A DNA stretch of 64,000 nucleotides, taken from the NCBI GenBank assembly GCA_963976435.1, contig CAXBKQ010000007.1, positions 80,535 through 144,534 of the forward strand, read 5' to 3'. Both the position numbers and the translations under genes were made by a program. The stretch is from CAKZNE01 sp963976435. GTDB lineage: Bacteria; Bacteroidota; Bacteroidia; Flavobacteriales; Schleiferiaceae. Positions 22,987 through 31,098 of the stretch are shown here, piece after piece. The stretch's first letter is position 1, and the number at the start of each line of letters is the position of its first letter. The notes beneath the pieces are model-generated. The model saw only the letters and a list, made by a program, of their open reading frames with translations, had not been told where the DNA came from and made no database searches.

Positions 22987-24104
22987 TATGCTGTTATTGA
23001 TTTGTTAGCTTTCATTTGTTCCACAAAATCATCAAAAAGGTAGGTACTATCATGCGGTCCTGGGTAGGCTTCTGGATGATATTGTACACAAAACACTGGT
23101 TTATCTACTAATTTAATTCCGGCTACTGATTGATCATTGAGGTGGATATGTGTAAGTTCAATATTACTATGATTCTCTACTGCTTCTCTATCCACAACAA
23201 AGCCGTGGTTTTGAGTGGTAATTTCACCTTTACCCGTAATTAAATTTTTCACGGGGTGGTTAATTCCTCTATGTCCATTATGCATTTTAAAGGTTTTAAG
23301 ACCTTGTGACAATGCTATAAGCTGATGTCCTAAGCAAATTCCAAATACAGGAAGACCTGAATTCACAATATCCTTTACAATTTCTATGGTATCTACCATG
23401 GCTCCTGGATCTCCAGGTCCATTAGAAATAAAAATTCCGTCAGGCGACCATTCTAATAATTCGTTTAGTGAACTATCCATTGGGAAGACCTTCATATAGC
23501 AATTACGTTGTTCAAAATTCCTAAGGATATTTCTTTTAATACCAAGATCTAGAACAGCTATTTTAAAATCGGAATTCTCATTTCCGAAGAAGAAGGCTTC
23601 TTTTGTTGCCACCTTGCTCGACAATTCCAAACCTTCCATGGAAGGAACGGCATCAAGTTTGGCCATTAGTGCGTTTATATTGTCTACTTCTGTGCTAATA
23701 ATGGCGTTCATCGCACCTTTATCCCTAATATGTCTTACCAAGGCTCTAGTATCTACATCGGAGATTAGCACTTTATTTTGATCTTTAAAATAATCATAAA
23801 GTGAACCGGAGCCCGATGGACGGCTAAAGTCGACACTAAAGTTTTTACAAACTAGGCCAGAAATTTTAATGTCATCAGATTCAACTTCATCATCTTTAAC
23901 ACCATAATTTCCGATATGCGCATTGGTAGTTACCATAATTTGCCCAAGATAACTGGGATCGGTAAAAATCTCTTGGTAACCAGTCATACCAGTATTAAAG
24001 CACACTTCGCCTGTGGCTGTACCATTTAAGCCTGTGGATTTTCCCCAAAAGATGGTTTTATCCTTTAAAATTATTACCGCTGGTTGAATCGTTTTGTAAG
24101 CCAT
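22986..24104 (-). CDS. carA: Carbamoyl-phosphate synthase small (glutaminase) subunit
   Basis: The small subunit supplies ammonia from glutamine to the large subunit (CarB) for carbamoyl phosphate, feeding arginine and pyrimidine synthesis. The 372-residue protein has the N-terminal CPSase_sm domain (T-G-M-T-G-Y-Q-E-I near 36) and a class I glutamine amidotransferase domain. The latter has the nucleophile elbow F-G-I-C-L-G-H-Q and the His/Glu pair in Q-Y-H-P-E-A-Y-P-G-P. carB is not adjacent in this window. It is separated from rplQ by a terminator and has its own -7 box, so it begins a new unit. Confidence 0.97.
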   Translation of the reverse strand: MAYKTIQPAVIILKDKTIFWGKSTGLNGTATGEVCFNTGMTGYQEIFTDPSYLGQIMVTTNAHIGNYGVKDDEVESDDIKISGLVCKNFSVDFSRPSGSGSLYDYFKDQNKVLISDVDTRALVRHIRDKGAMNAIISTEVDNINALMAKLDAVPSMEGLELSSKVATKEAFFFGNENSDFKIAVLDLGIKRNILRNFEQRNCYMKVFPMDSSLNELLEWSPDGIFISNGPGDPGAMVDTIEIVKDIVNSGLPVFGICLGHQLIALSQGLKTFKMHNGHRGINHPVKNLITGKGEITTQNHGFVVDREAVENHSNIELTHIHLNDQSVAGIKLVDKPVFCVQYHPEAYPGPHDSTYLFDDFVEQMKANKSITA

Positions 24105-24115
24105 TTTTTAAAATT

Positions 24116-24123
24116 CAAATTTA
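24116..24123 (-). promoter_or_regulatory. -7 box of the carA promoter
   Basis: TAAATTTG on the minus strand is a full match to TAnnTTTG, 11 nt before the carA ATG. The transcript would have a very short leader. The expected -33 region falls in the T-tract of the rplQ terminator, without a well-spaced TTG. Confidence 0.5.
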
Positions 24124-24144
24124 GGATTTTATTGACCAAAAAAA

Positions 24145-24175
24145 AGGGATAAAAACCAATTTGGCTCTTATCCCT
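24145..24175 (-). terminator. Rho-independent terminator of the ribosomal operon
   Basis: The arms AGGGATAA (24145-24152) and TTATCCCT (24168-24175), with an inner CCAA/TTGG pairing, are followed on the minus strand by eight T. It lies 25 nt after rplQ and closes the long str-S10-spc-alpha run. Confidence 0.85.
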
Positions 24176-24200
24176 GATATTCTACACTATGGATACAAAT

Positions 24201-24767
24201 TTATTCAGACTTATCACCGTCATCCTTCTTTGTCTCCTTGTTTTCAGTTTTTGGAGCCGCTTCTGCTTTTGCTTCAACTGCAGGAGCATCTTCGGCTTCT
24301 TTAGTTTCCACTTCAGCTTTTGGAGCAACTTTAGAAGCATCAGATTTTTTAGAACCTCTTCTTCTAGTACTTTTCTTAGCGGCTGCTTTCTTCTCATTAG
24401 TGTAAATTTCATTGAAATCCACTAATTCGATCATACACATTTCAGCATTATCACCAAGTCTATTACCAGTTTTAATAATACGAGTATATCCTCCTGGACG
24501 ATCTCCTACTTTAGCGGCTACTTCTCTAAAAAGTTCAGTAACAGCATATTTATTTTTCAAGTAACTAAACACTACCCTTCTACTGTGGGTGGTATCATTC
24601 TTAGACTTTGTAATTAATGGCTCAACATAAACTTTAAGAGCCTTTGCTTTAGCCACTGTAGTATTAATGCGCTTGTGCTCGATAAGAGAGTTAGCCATAT
24701 TTGCCAACATCGCTTTTCTATGTGGAGCAGTACGTCCTAAGTGATTAAATTTCTTTCCGTGTCTCAT
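24201..24767 (-). CDS. rplQ: 50S ribosomal protein L17 with long C-terminal tail
   Basis: L17 lies near the exit-tunnel side of the 50S subunit. The core (residues 1-120) is standard: M-R-H-G-K-K-F-N-H-L-G-R-T at the start, R-K-A-M-L-A-N-M, then G-G-Y-T-R-I-I-K and A-E-M-C-M-I-E-L. The protein is 188 residues, about 60 more than E. coli L17. The extension is first basic (K-K-S-T-R-R-R-G) and then a low-complexity Ala/Glu/Lys/Pro tail resembling the N-terminal tail of S1 in this window. It is the last gene of the cluster, directly after rpoA (6 nt) and before the terminator. Confidence 0.97.
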   Translation of the reverse strand: MRHGKKFNHLGRTAPHRKAMLANMANSLIEHKRINTTVAKAKALKVYVEPLITKSKNDTTHSRRVVFSYLKNKYAVTELFREVAAKVGDRPGGYTRIIKTGNRLGDNAEMCMIELVDFNEIYTNEKKAAAKKSTRRRGSKKSDASKVAPKAEVETKEAEDAPAVEAKAEAAPKTENKETKKDDGDKSE

Positions 24768-24773
24768 CGGTAA

Positions 24774-25766
24774 TTATTCCTTATCCAATTTATATTTAGA
24801 GATATCCATTCCAAAATGGAGTCCTTTCACTTCAACTAATTCATCCAATTCAGTAAGGGATTTTTTACCGAAGTTTCTAAACTTCATTAGATCATTTTTA
24901 GTGTAAGTCACTAAATCACCTAAAGTTTCTACTTCAGCAGCCTTAAGACAGTTCAAAGCTCTCACAGAAAGGTCCATATCTACCAATTTCGTTTTCAGCA
25001 ATTGACGCATATGAAGAATTTCTTCATCATATTTATCAGCTTCAGCAGCTTTGTTATCTTCAAGAGTAATTCTCTCGTCGCTAACCAGCATAAAGTGGTG
25101 AATAAGAATTTTTGCTGCTTCGGTTAAAGCATCTTTTGGATGAATACTACCATCGGTATTAATTTCAAAAATCAACTTTTCGAAATCTGTTTTTTGCTCC
25201 ACTCTATAGTTTTCAATACTATACTTCACATTTTTAATAGGAGTATAGATAGAGTCTACAAAGATGGTTCCTAGGGCAGCATTGCTTCTTTTATTTTCTT
25301 CAGCTGGAACATATCCTCTTCCTTTTTCAATGGTTAATTCCATTTCCAATTTTACAGAAGGATCCATATTACAGATCACAAGGTCAGCATTTAGAATTTG
25401 GAATCCAGAAACGAATTTACCAAGATCTCCAGCAGTCAGTTTATCCTGACCAGAGATGCTTACGTTTATTCTTTCTTCATCCTGATCCTCAATTTGTCTT
25501 TTAAAACGTACTTGTTTTAGGTTAAGAACAATTTCGGTAACATCCTCAACCACACCTTTAATTGTGGAAAATTCATGTTCTACGCCTTCAATTCTTACTG
25601 AGGTAAAAGCAAAACCTTCCAGAGAGGAAAGTAAAACTCTTCTCAGAGCATTACCTACTGTCAAGCCATACCCCGGTTCCAAAGGTCTGAATTCAAATTG
25701 ACCATCAGTTTCGGAAGCGTGATTCATTATAACCTGATCAGGCTTTTGGAAGTTTATTATTGCCAT
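24774..25766 (-). CDS. rpoA: RNA polymerase alpha subunit
   Basis: Alpha dimerises to nucleate RNA polymerase assembly. The start is taken as ATG 25766 (M-A-I-I-N-F-Q-K-P-D), giving 330 residues; an upstream in-frame ATG at 25817 would overlap rpsD by 23 nt and add a Gln/Asn-rich stretch not expected in the family. The N-terminal domain has E-P-G-Y-G-L-T-V-G-N-A-L-R-R-V-L-L-S-S. The C-terminal domain has the helix-hairpin-helix L-S-V-R-A-L-N-C-L-K and F-R-N-F-G-K-K-S-L. It sits between rpsD and rplQ as in most bacteria. Confidence 0.98.
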   Translation of the reverse strand: MAIINFQKPDQVIMNHASETDGQFEFRPLEPGYGLTVGNALRRVLLSSLEGFAFTSVRIEGVEHEFSTIKGVVEDVTEIVLNLKQVRFKRQIEDQDEERINVSISGQDKLTAGDLGKFVSGFQILNADLVICNMDPSVKLEMELTIEKGRGYVPAEENKRSNAALGTIFVDSIYTPIKNVKYSIENYRVEQKTDFEKLIFEINTDGSIHPKDALTEAAKILIHHFMLVSDERITLEDNKAAEADKYDEEILHMRQLLKTKLVDMDLSVRALNCLKAAEVETLGDLVTYTKNDLMKFRNFGKKSLTELDELVEVKGLHFGMDISKYKLDKE

Positions 25767-25794
25767 AATAAATGAATAGTTATTATTAAATTGA

Positions 25795-26400
25795 TTATTT
25801 AGAGTATAATTCCACAATTAATTGTTCCTTGATATTCTCAGGAATCTGAGCTCTTTGAGGAACATTTAGGAATTTACCACTCATAGTAGATTCATTCCAC
25901 TCCATCCATTCGTATTTATCTTGGCGAGTGTTTAATGAATTACTAATTACTTCAAGAGATTTTGACTTCTCTCTAACTCCAATTACATCTCCAGTTTTTA
26001 CAGAGTAAGATGGAATGTTTACCAAATTACCATTTACTGTAATATGCTTATGAGAAACTAATTGACGAGCACCACTCCTAGATGGAGCAATACCTAGTCT
26101 AAAAACTACATTATCCAATCTAGCCTCACAAAGTTGAAGTAAAACCTCACCGGTAATACCTTTAGCACGAGATGCTTTATTAAATAAATTTGCAAATTGA
26201 CGTTCTAAGATACCATAGGTATATTTTGCCTTTTGCTTTTCAGACAACTGAACAGCGTATTCAGACTTTTTACCTCTCCTCTTATTAGAGCCATGTTGCC
26301 CTGGAGGATAGTTTTTCTTTTCAAATGAACGGTCTGGACCAAAAATCGGGTCTCCGAATTTTCTTGCAATTTTGGTCTTAGGTCCTGTATATCTAGCCAT
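25795..26400 (-). CDS. rpsD: 30S ribosomal protein S4
   Basis: S4 is a primary 16S rRNA binder and assembly initiator. The 201-residue protein begins M-A-R-Y-T-G-P-K and carries the S4 RNA-binding domain (about 90-155: C-E-A-R-L-D-N-V-V-F-R-L-G, A-R-Q-L-V-S-H-K-H-I-T-V-N-G). It has no zinc-finger cysteines at the N-terminus, so it is a zinc-free S4. In E. coli S4 represses the alpha operon by binding its mRNA; whether that holds in this group is not visible. It lies 20 nt after rpsK and about 28 nt before the chosen rpoA start. Confidence 0.98.
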   Translation of the reverse strand: MARYTGPKTKIARKFGDPIFGPDRSFEKKNYPPGQHGSNKRRGKKSEYAVQLSEKQKAKYTYGILERQFANLFNKASRAKGITGEVLLQLCEARLDNVVFRLGIAPSRSGARQLVSHKHITVNGNLVNIPSYSVKTGDVIGVREKSKSLEVISNSLNTRQDKYEWMEWNESTMSGKFLNVPQRAQIPENIKEQLIVELYSK

Positions 26401-26420
26401 TTATATAGCTTGTTTAATTA

Positions 26421-26816
26421 TTAAACTCTTCTTCTTTTCGACGGACGACATCCATTGTGAGGTACTGGGGTAACATCAATAATTTCTGTTACTTCAATTC
26501 CTGTATTGTGGATGGATCTGATAGCAGATTCTCTTCCGTTTCCTGGTCCTTTTACGTAAGCTTTTACTTTCTTAAGACCTAATTCTAAAGCCTTATTAGC
26601 ACAATCTTCTGCTGCTGTTTGAGCAGCATAAGGAGTGTTCTTTTTAGAACCTCTAAATCCCATCTTACCAGCTGAAGACCAAGAAATTACTTGTCCTTTA
26701 GTATTTGTAAGTGAAATTATCACATTGTTAAAAGATGCATTAATGTGAGCCTCACCTATAGCCTCAACAATAACCTTTCTTTTCTTAGTCGTCTTTCCAG
26801 CGCTTTTCTTTGCCAT
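26421..26816 (-). CDS. rpsK: 30S ribosomal protein S11
   Basis: S11 lies in the platform of the 30S subunit near the E-site mRNA. The 131-residue protein has the expected I-G-E-A-H-I-N-A-S-F-N-N-V, T-N-T-K-G-Q-V-I-S-W-S-S-A-G, K-K-V-K-A-Y-V-K-G-P-G-N-G-R-E-S and the basic C-terminus G-C-R-P-S-K-R-R-R-V. A Lys-rich N-terminal stretch of about 14 residues precedes the core. It follows rpsM by 12 nt, in the canonical S13-S11-S4-alpha-L17 order. Nothing unusual is seen. Confidence 0.98.
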   Translation of the reverse strand: MAKKSAGKTTKKRKVIVEAIGEAHINASFNNVIISLTNTKGQVISWSSAGKMGFRGSKKNTPYAAQTAAEDCANKALELGLKKVKAYVKGPGNGRESAIRSIHNTGIEVTEIIDVTPVPHNGCRPSKRRRV

Positions 26817-26828
26817 TACTAACTCCTA

Positions 26829-27206
26829 TTATTTAGTTGCTTTCTTCTTGTTAGCAACAGTTTTACGTCTTCCTTTACGTGTACGAGAATTGTTTTTTGT
26901 TCTCTGTCCACGAAGTGGTAATCCACTACGGTGGCGGATACCTCTATAACAACCGATATCCATCAATCGTTTAATATTCAACTGTACTTCAGAGCGTAAT
27001 TCTCCTTCTACTTTATATTCCTCAGAGATAACATTACGAATTGCAGTAAGTTGATCATCATTCCAATCTTGAACTTTGATGTCGTGACTTACTCCAGCTT
27101 TATCCAAAATATCAATAGCACGGTTCCTTCCCACACCATAGATATATGTCAATCCGATTACGCCTCTTTTATTTTTTGGTAGGTCTATACCTGAAATCCT
27201 TGCCAT
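26829..27206 (-). CDS. rpsM: 30S ribosomal protein S13
   Basis: S13 sits in the head of the 30S subunit, contacts P-site tRNA and forms bridges to the 50S subunit. The 125-residue protein opens M-A-R-I-S-G-I-D-L-P and has the helix-turn G-V-G-R-N-R-A, a D-I-G-C-Y-R-G-I-R-H-R block and the basic tail L-P-L-R-G-Q-R-T-K-N-N. Its C-terminal Lys-rich end is typical. It follows rpmJ by 18 nt. Nothing unusual is seen. Confidence 0.98.
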   Translation of the reverse strand: MARISGIDLPKNKRGVIGLTYIYGVGRNRAIDILDKAGVSHDIKVQDWNDDQLTAIRNVISEEYKVEGELRSEVQLNIKRLMDIGCYRGIRHRSGLPLRGQRTKNNSRTRKGRRKTVANKKKATK

Positions 27207-27224
27207 AAAAAACTCAGTTAAATA

Positions 27225-27341
27225 TTATCCCTGTCTTTGTTTAAACTTGGGGTTCTTTTTATTGATAACATACAATTTGCCATTTCTGCGAACAATCTTG
27301 CAATCGGCACTTCTCTTTTTTATTGAAGCTCTAACTTTCAT
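27225..27341 (-). CDS. rpmJ: 50S ribosomal protein L36, zinc-free (C-minus) form
   Basis: This small 38-residue gene was read directly from the minus strand (ATG 27341, TAA ending at 27225). It begins M-K-V-R-A-S-I-K-K-R-S and ends N-P-K-F-K-Q-R-Q-G, the L36 signature. Canonical L36 has a C-x2-C-x12-C-x4-H zinc ribbon; here only one Cys (in S-A-D-C-K-I-V) remains and the His is Phe, so it cannot bind zinc in the usual way. C-minus L36 is known as a zinc-independent variant. It lies between infA and rpsM as in the standard spc order. Confidence 0.96.
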   Translation of the reverse strand: MKVRASIKKRSADCKIVRRNGKLYVINKKNPKFKQRQG

Positions 27342-27366
27342 AATTCAAGTTTCTTCTCTGATCTAA

Positions 27367-27582
27367 TTAATATCTATAGGTAATTCTTCCTTTTGATAAA
27401 TCATAAGGAGACATTTCCAATTTTACTTTATCACCTGGCAACAATTTGATATAGTGCATCCTCATTTTTCCAGAAATGTGAGCGGTAATAATATGCCCAT
27501 TTTCCAATTCAACACGGAACATTGCATTCGACAATGCTTCGATTATTGATCCATCTTGCTCTATTGCTGCTTGTTTAGCCAT
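27367..27582 (-). CDS. infA: Translation initiation factor IF-1
   Basis: IF-1 binds the 30S A site and helps initiator tRNA selection. The 71-residue single OB-fold domain has the typical Q-D-G-S-I-I-E-A-L, A-M-F-R-V-E-L-E-N-G-H, H-I-S-G-K-M-R-M-H-Y-I and D-L-S-K-G-R-I-T-Y-R. It directly follows secY (21 nt); the adk or map genes that often sit here in other bacteria are absent. rpmJ follows by 25 nt. Confidence 0.98.
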   Translation of the reverse strand: MAKQAAIEQDGSIIEALSNAMFRVELENGHIITAHISGKMRMHYIKLLPGDKVKLEMSPYDLSKGRITYRY

Positions 27583-27603
27583 ACTCTTTTTTACTCTACT
27601 TTT

Positions 27604-28950
27604 TTATAGTGTACTTACTTCAGCTCCTGTTCTACCCTTCAGTTTTCCAGACTTCATAAGTCCATCATAATGTCTATTCAGTAAATAGCTTTCAATTTGT
27701 TGAAGTGTATCTAATACTACTCCCACCATAATTAATAAACTAGTACCTCCATAGAAATAAGCAAACTGGGTGTTTACATCTGCCATCATTGCAAATGCTG
27801 GCAATATTGCTAGCAAAGCTAGGAATATAGAACCTGGTAAGGTTATTCTCGATAATACTGTATCTAAAAATTCTGCTGTACTTTTCCCTGGTTTAATACC
27901 TGGGATAAAACCACCATTTCTCTTTAAATTCTCCGCCATTTCATTGGTATTAACCTGAATTGCGGTGTAGAAATATGTGAAGGCAATAATCATAAGTCCA
28001 AATACGAAATTATACCAGAAACCTTGAATATCACTGAAAGTTGTTGCAAAAGCTGTTGCTCCATCACTATCTGCCCCTGTAAAGTTTAATACCGTTACCG
28101 GGATAAACATAATTGCTTGAGCAAAGATGATAGGCATTACACCTGCAGCATTTACCTTCAATGGAATATACTGACGTGCTGAATTTCCTGTAAAGGTTCT
28201 TCCACCTGTTGCTCTTTTTGCATATTGAACCGGCACCTTTCTTACGGCTTGTACCAATCCCACAGACAATAAGATTACAATTAGCAAGGCTGCTATTTCA
28301 ATGATAAAGAGAACTAAACCACCACCTGTATTTACTTTAGACGAAAATTCTTGAATAAAAGATTGAGGAAGGCTAGCAATAATTCCCACCATAATAAGTA
28401 GAGAAATACCATTTCCAATTCCTTTATCGGTAATTCTTTCTCCTAACCACATGGCAAAGATGGTACCTGCTACAAGAACAATAACCGACATAATCCAAAA
28501 CATGGAAGGGCTGGTTGTTGTTTGAACACCTTGGGCCATTAGGTTAGCAATATAACCTGGGGCTTGAGCTGCAGTAATAGCGATGGTAAGGAATCTGGTA
28601 ATTTGGTTAATTTTCCTTCTTCCACTCTCACCTTCTTTTTGCATTTTTTGAATACTCGGTACCGCCATTCCCAATAATTGGATAACAATGGAAGCCGAGA
28701 TATAAGGCATAATACCTAGTGCAAGAATAGACGCTTTTGCAAAAGCACCACCAGTAAAGGCATTCAACAATCCTAATGGACCATCTTCAGCTTGGGCTTG
28801 TAAGTTTCCCAAACTATCAGGATCTATCCCTGGAAGAACAACATTGGAACCTAAACGATAAATTAATAAAAGACCAAGAGTTAAGAGAATTTTTTCCCTC
28901 AACTCATCAATCTTCCAAATATTTTTTATGGTGTCTATAAAGCGTTTCAT
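27604..28950 (-). CDS. secY: Preprotein translocase subunit SecY
   Basis: SecY is the channel of the Sec translocon. The 448-residue protein has ten hydrophobic segments and the usual motifs: an N-terminal cytosolic stretch K-N-I-W-K-I-D-E-L-R-E-K, the plug-helix region after G-G-A-F-A, G-I-M-P-Y-I-S-A-S-I-V-I-Q-L, V-Q-Y-A-K-R with R-Q-Y-I-P-L-K-V-N-A-A-G-V-M-P-I-I-F, and the C-terminal R-H-Y-D-G-L-M-K-S-G-K. It follows rplO by 9 nt within the spc part of the cluster. All exported proteins in the window depend on it. Confidence 0.98.
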   Translation of the reverse strand: MKRFIDTIKNIWKIDELREKILLTLGLLLIYRLGSNVVLPGIDPDSLGNLQAQAEDGPLGLLNAFTGGAFAKASILALGIMPYISASIVIQLLGMAVPSIQKMQKEGESGRRKINQITRFLTIAITAAQAPGYIANLMAQGVQTTTSPSMFWIMSVIVLVAGTIFAMWLGERITDKGIGNGISLLIMVGIIASLPQSFIQEFSSKVNTGGGLVLFIIEIAALLIVILLSVGLVQAVRKVPVQYAKRATGGRTFTGNSARQYIPLKVNAAGVMPIIFAQAIMFIPVTVLNFTGADSDGATAFATTFSDIQGFWYNFVFGLMIIAFTYFYTAIQVNTNEMAENLKRNGGFIPGIKPGKSTAEFLDTVLSRITLPGSIFLALLAILPAFAMMADVNTQFAYFYGGTSLLIMVGVVLDTLQQIESYLLNRHYDGLMKSGKLKGRTGAEVSTL

Positions 28951-28959
28951 TCAATAATC

Positions 28960-29409
28960 TTATAGAGTTTTTGCTTCTCCACCTGCAGCTTCAATAGCAG
29001 CAATGGCAGTTTTTGAAAATGCGTGAACCTCTATGCTAAGCTTAGCTTTAAGCTCTCCTCTACCTAAAATCTTCACAAGGTCATTATTACTCACGATACC
29101 ATTGTCACGCAAATCTTGTACGCTTACAGTATCTTTAATTTTTTTGTTATCCACTAATCCTTGAAGAAGGTCAAGATTTACACCTTTATATTCAACACGG
29201 TTCATATTGCGGAAACCAAATTTTGGTACTCTTCTTTGAAGTGGCATTTGACCACCCTCAAAACCTACCTTTCTACTATAACCACTTCTGGATTTTGCTC
29301 CATTATGACCACGAGTGGCAGTACCACCATGACCGGAACCTTGTCCTCTTGCGATCCTTTTGGTCGATTTTGTAGAGCCTGCAGCTGGTTTTAAATTATT
29401 TAAACTCAT
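28960..29409 (-). CDS. rplO: 50S ribosomal protein L15
   Basis: L15 binds 23S rRNA late in 50S assembly and reaches into the subunit. The 149-residue protein has the Gly/Arg-rich extension (R-I-A-R-G-Q-G-S-G-H-G-G-T-A-T-R-G) followed by G-F-E-G-G-Q-M-P-L-Q-R-R-V-P-K-F-G-F and a globular C-terminal part ending in a Gly-rich A-G-G-E-A. It lies between rpmD (23 nt) and secY (9 nt). Nothing unusual is seen. Confidence 0.98.
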   Translation of the reverse strand: MSLNNLKPAAGSTKSTKRIARGQGSGHGGTATRGHNGAKSRSGYSRKVGFEGGQMPLQRRVPKFGFRNMNRVEYKGVNLDLLQGLVDNKKIKDTVSVQDLRDNGIVSNNDLVKILGRGELKAKLSIEVHAFSKTAIAAIEAAGGEAKTL

Positions 29410-29432
29410 CTTGATAAATATTATCTAAGTAA

Positions 29433-29615
29433 TTACTTAACTTCTTCTACTTCAACTAAGTGAGCAACTGTTCTCACCATTCCTTGAATTTGTGGGCTTG
29501 CTTCATGCTCCACCACTTGATTTATTTTTCTCAATCCCAATGCTTCCAAAGTTTTCTTTTGGTTAGCCGGTCTATTGATTTTACTTCTTACTTGCTTAAC
29601 TCTGATTTTAGCCAT
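29433..29615 (-). CDS. rpmD: 50S ribosomal protein L30
   Basis: This 60-residue protein has the L30 pattern: I-R-V-K-Q-V-R-S-K-I at the start, then K-K-T-L-E-A-L-G-L-R-K-I-N-Q-V and a C-terminal V-R-T-V-A-H-L-V-E-V. It lies between rpsE (14 nt) and rplO, as in the canonical spc operon. The presence of rpmD matters because several bacterial lineages have lost it. Confidence 0.97.
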   Translation of the reverse strand: MAKIRVKQVRSKINRPANQKKTLEALGLRKINQVVEHEASPQIQGMVRTVAHLVEVEEVK

Positions 29616-29629
29616 GGCTTAAATTCTTT

Positions 29630-30154
29630 TTAACCGTTGAATACTTTATCTACGCTAATACCACGGGTCCTAGCAATTGTTCCTGCATCTCTCAAACTCA
29701 ACAAGGCGTCAAAAGTAGCTTTTACAACGTTATGAGGGTTAGAAGAACCTTTAGATTTTGCTAACACATCATGCACACCTAAACTTTCAAGTACAGCACG
29801 CATTGCACCACCGGCGATAACTCCTGTACCATTAGCAGCTGGTCTCAAGAAAACTCTAGCTCCACCAAATTTTCCATTTTGTGGATGTGGAATAGAACTT
29901 TTCACTAAAGGAATACGAACTAAATTCTTCTTAGCATCTTCAATTCCTTTTTGGATAGCTTCAGCAACTTCTTTAGATTTTCCTAAGCCATGTCCTACAA
30001 CACCTTTTTCATCACCAACTACTACAATTGCTGAAAAACCAAATGTTCTACCACCTTTCGTAACCTTGGTTACACGTTGAATGCCTACAAGCTTATCAGT
30101 TAATTCTAAACCGCTTGGCTTTACACGCTTAATATTTTTATGATTTCTGATCAT
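29630..30154 (-). CDS. rpsE: 30S ribosomal protein S5
   Basis: S5 contributes to mRNA unwinding and decoding fidelity at the 30S mRNA entrance. The 174-residue protein has the N-terminal double-stranded-RNA-like fold (R-V-T-K-V-T-K-G-G-R-T-F-G-F-S-A) with the G-D-E-K-G-V-V-G-H-G-L-G-K loop, followed by the C-terminal domain with A-N-G-T-G-V-I-A-G-G-A-M-R and G-S-S-N-P-H-N-V-V. The V-T-K-G-G-R loop, site of spectinomycin-resistance changes in other bacteria, looks like the usual sensitive form. It follows rplR by 9 nt. Confidence 0.98.
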   Translation of the reverse strand: MIRNHKNIKRVKPSGLELTDKLVGIQRVTKVTKGGRTFGFSAIVVVGDEKGVVGHGLGKSKEVAEAIQKGIEDAKKNLVRIPLVKSSIPHPQNGKFGGARVFLRPAANGTGVIAGGAMRAVLESLGVHDVLAKSKGSSNPHNVVKATFDALLSLRDAGTIARTRGISVDKVFNG

Positions 30155-30163
30155 AATTCTATA

Positions 30164-30517
30164 TTAAAATTTTAGTCCTCCTTCTCTGGCACCTTCCGCC
30201 AAGGATTTAATACGTCCGTGATATAAATACCCACCTCTGTCAAAAGAGATAGTTTCAATTCCTGCAGCAATAGCTTTTTCGGCTACTTTTTTACCAACAA
30301 CTTTTGCAGCTTCAATTCTTGTTATACCTTTTTCTACATCCTTATCAAGTGAAGAGGCTGCTGTTAATGTTTTACCATTAACATCGTCGATAATTTGAGC
30401 GTAAATCTCATTATTACTTCTGAATACTGATAGGCGAGGCTTCTCAGTAGTACCGTTAACGGTCTTTCTGATTCTTCTCTTAATACGTATTCTTCTTTCT
30501 GCTTTAGTAAGTGCCAT
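30164..30517 (-). CDS. rplR: 50S ribosomal protein L18
   Basis: L18 binds 5S rRNA and helps anchor it to the central protuberance with L5. The 117-residue protein has a basic N-terminal R-R-I-R-I-K-R-R-I-R-K, the strand R-L-S-V-F-R-S-N-N-E-I-Y-A-Q-I-I-D-D and the C-terminal F-D-R-G-G-Y-L-Y-H-G-R-I-K-S-L-A-E-G-A-R. It sits 6 nt after rplF and 9 nt before rpsE. Nothing unusual is seen. Confidence 0.98.
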   Translation of the reverse strand: MALTKAERRIRIKRRIRKTVNGTTEKPRLSVFRSNNEIYAQIIDDVNGKTLTAASSLDKDVEKGITRIEAAKVVGKKVAEKAIAAGIETISFDRGGYLYHGRIKSLAEGAREGGLKF

Positions 30518-30523
30518 TTCTTA

Positions 30524-31075
30524 TTATTTACTAGCCGTTTTACCTGCTTTTCTTCTAATGTATTCACCAACGAATCTCACACCTTTTCCTTTGTAAGGCT
30601 CAGGCTTACGTAGGGAACGGATTTTTGAAGCCACAACTCCTAGAAGTTGTTTATCATAACTCTTTAAAGTAATGATTGGATTTTTTCCTTTTTCACTTGT
30701 AGTTTCAACAGAAACTTCAGCAGGAACTTCAAAAACTATATTGTGAGAGTATCCCAGGGATAAATCTAATTTTTGACCTTGGTTTGAGGCTCTATACCCT
30801 ACCCCTACCAATTCTAATTGCTTTTGCCATCCGGTGCTAACACCCATGATCATATTTGCAAGAAGGGCTCTAAACAGACCGTGATCTGCTTTAGATTGTT
30901 TTTCTTCGTTTACACGCTCTACGCTAAGAATACCCTCTTCGTTTTTCAATGTAACTCTTGGGGATAATTCTTGAGATAGTTCACCTAGTTTACCTTTAAT
31001 GGTAACAGTTTGACCATCGATATTCAACTGAACATCTGCAGGTAATGTAATAGGTGCGTTTCCAACTCTTGACAT
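30524..31075 (-). CDS. rplF: 50S ribosomal protein L6
   Basis: L6 lies near the factor-binding site of the 50S subunit. The 183-residue protein shows two related alpha/beta domains (start M-S-R-V-G-N-A-P-I, junction L-L-A-N-M-I-M-G-V) and the C-terminal signature K-P-E-P-Y-K-G-K-G-V-R. The end A-G-K-T-A-S-K is normal. It follows rpsH by 23 nt and precedes rplR by 6 nt. Confidence 0.98.
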   Translation of the reverse strand: MSRVGNAPITLPADVQLNIDGQTVTIKGKLGELSQELSPRVTLKNEEGILSVERVNEEKQSKADHGLFRALLANMIMGVSTGWQKQLELVGVGYRASNQGQKLDLSLGYSHNIVFEVPAEVSVETTSEKGKNPIITLKSYDKQLLGVVASKIRSLRKPEPYKGKGVRFVGEYIRRKAGKTASK

Positions 31076-31098
31076 ATCTTAATAATTCTTGTCAGTTA

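Noticed and set aside
25767..25817. Extended N-terminus for rpoA
   Set aside because: It would overlap rpsD and add an Asn-rich stretch not expected in the family; the ATG at 25766 starts the conserved sequence.
30364..30570. 68-residue minus-strand frame across rplF and rplR
   Set aside because: It overlaps two certain ribosomal genes in another frame and has no recognisable product.
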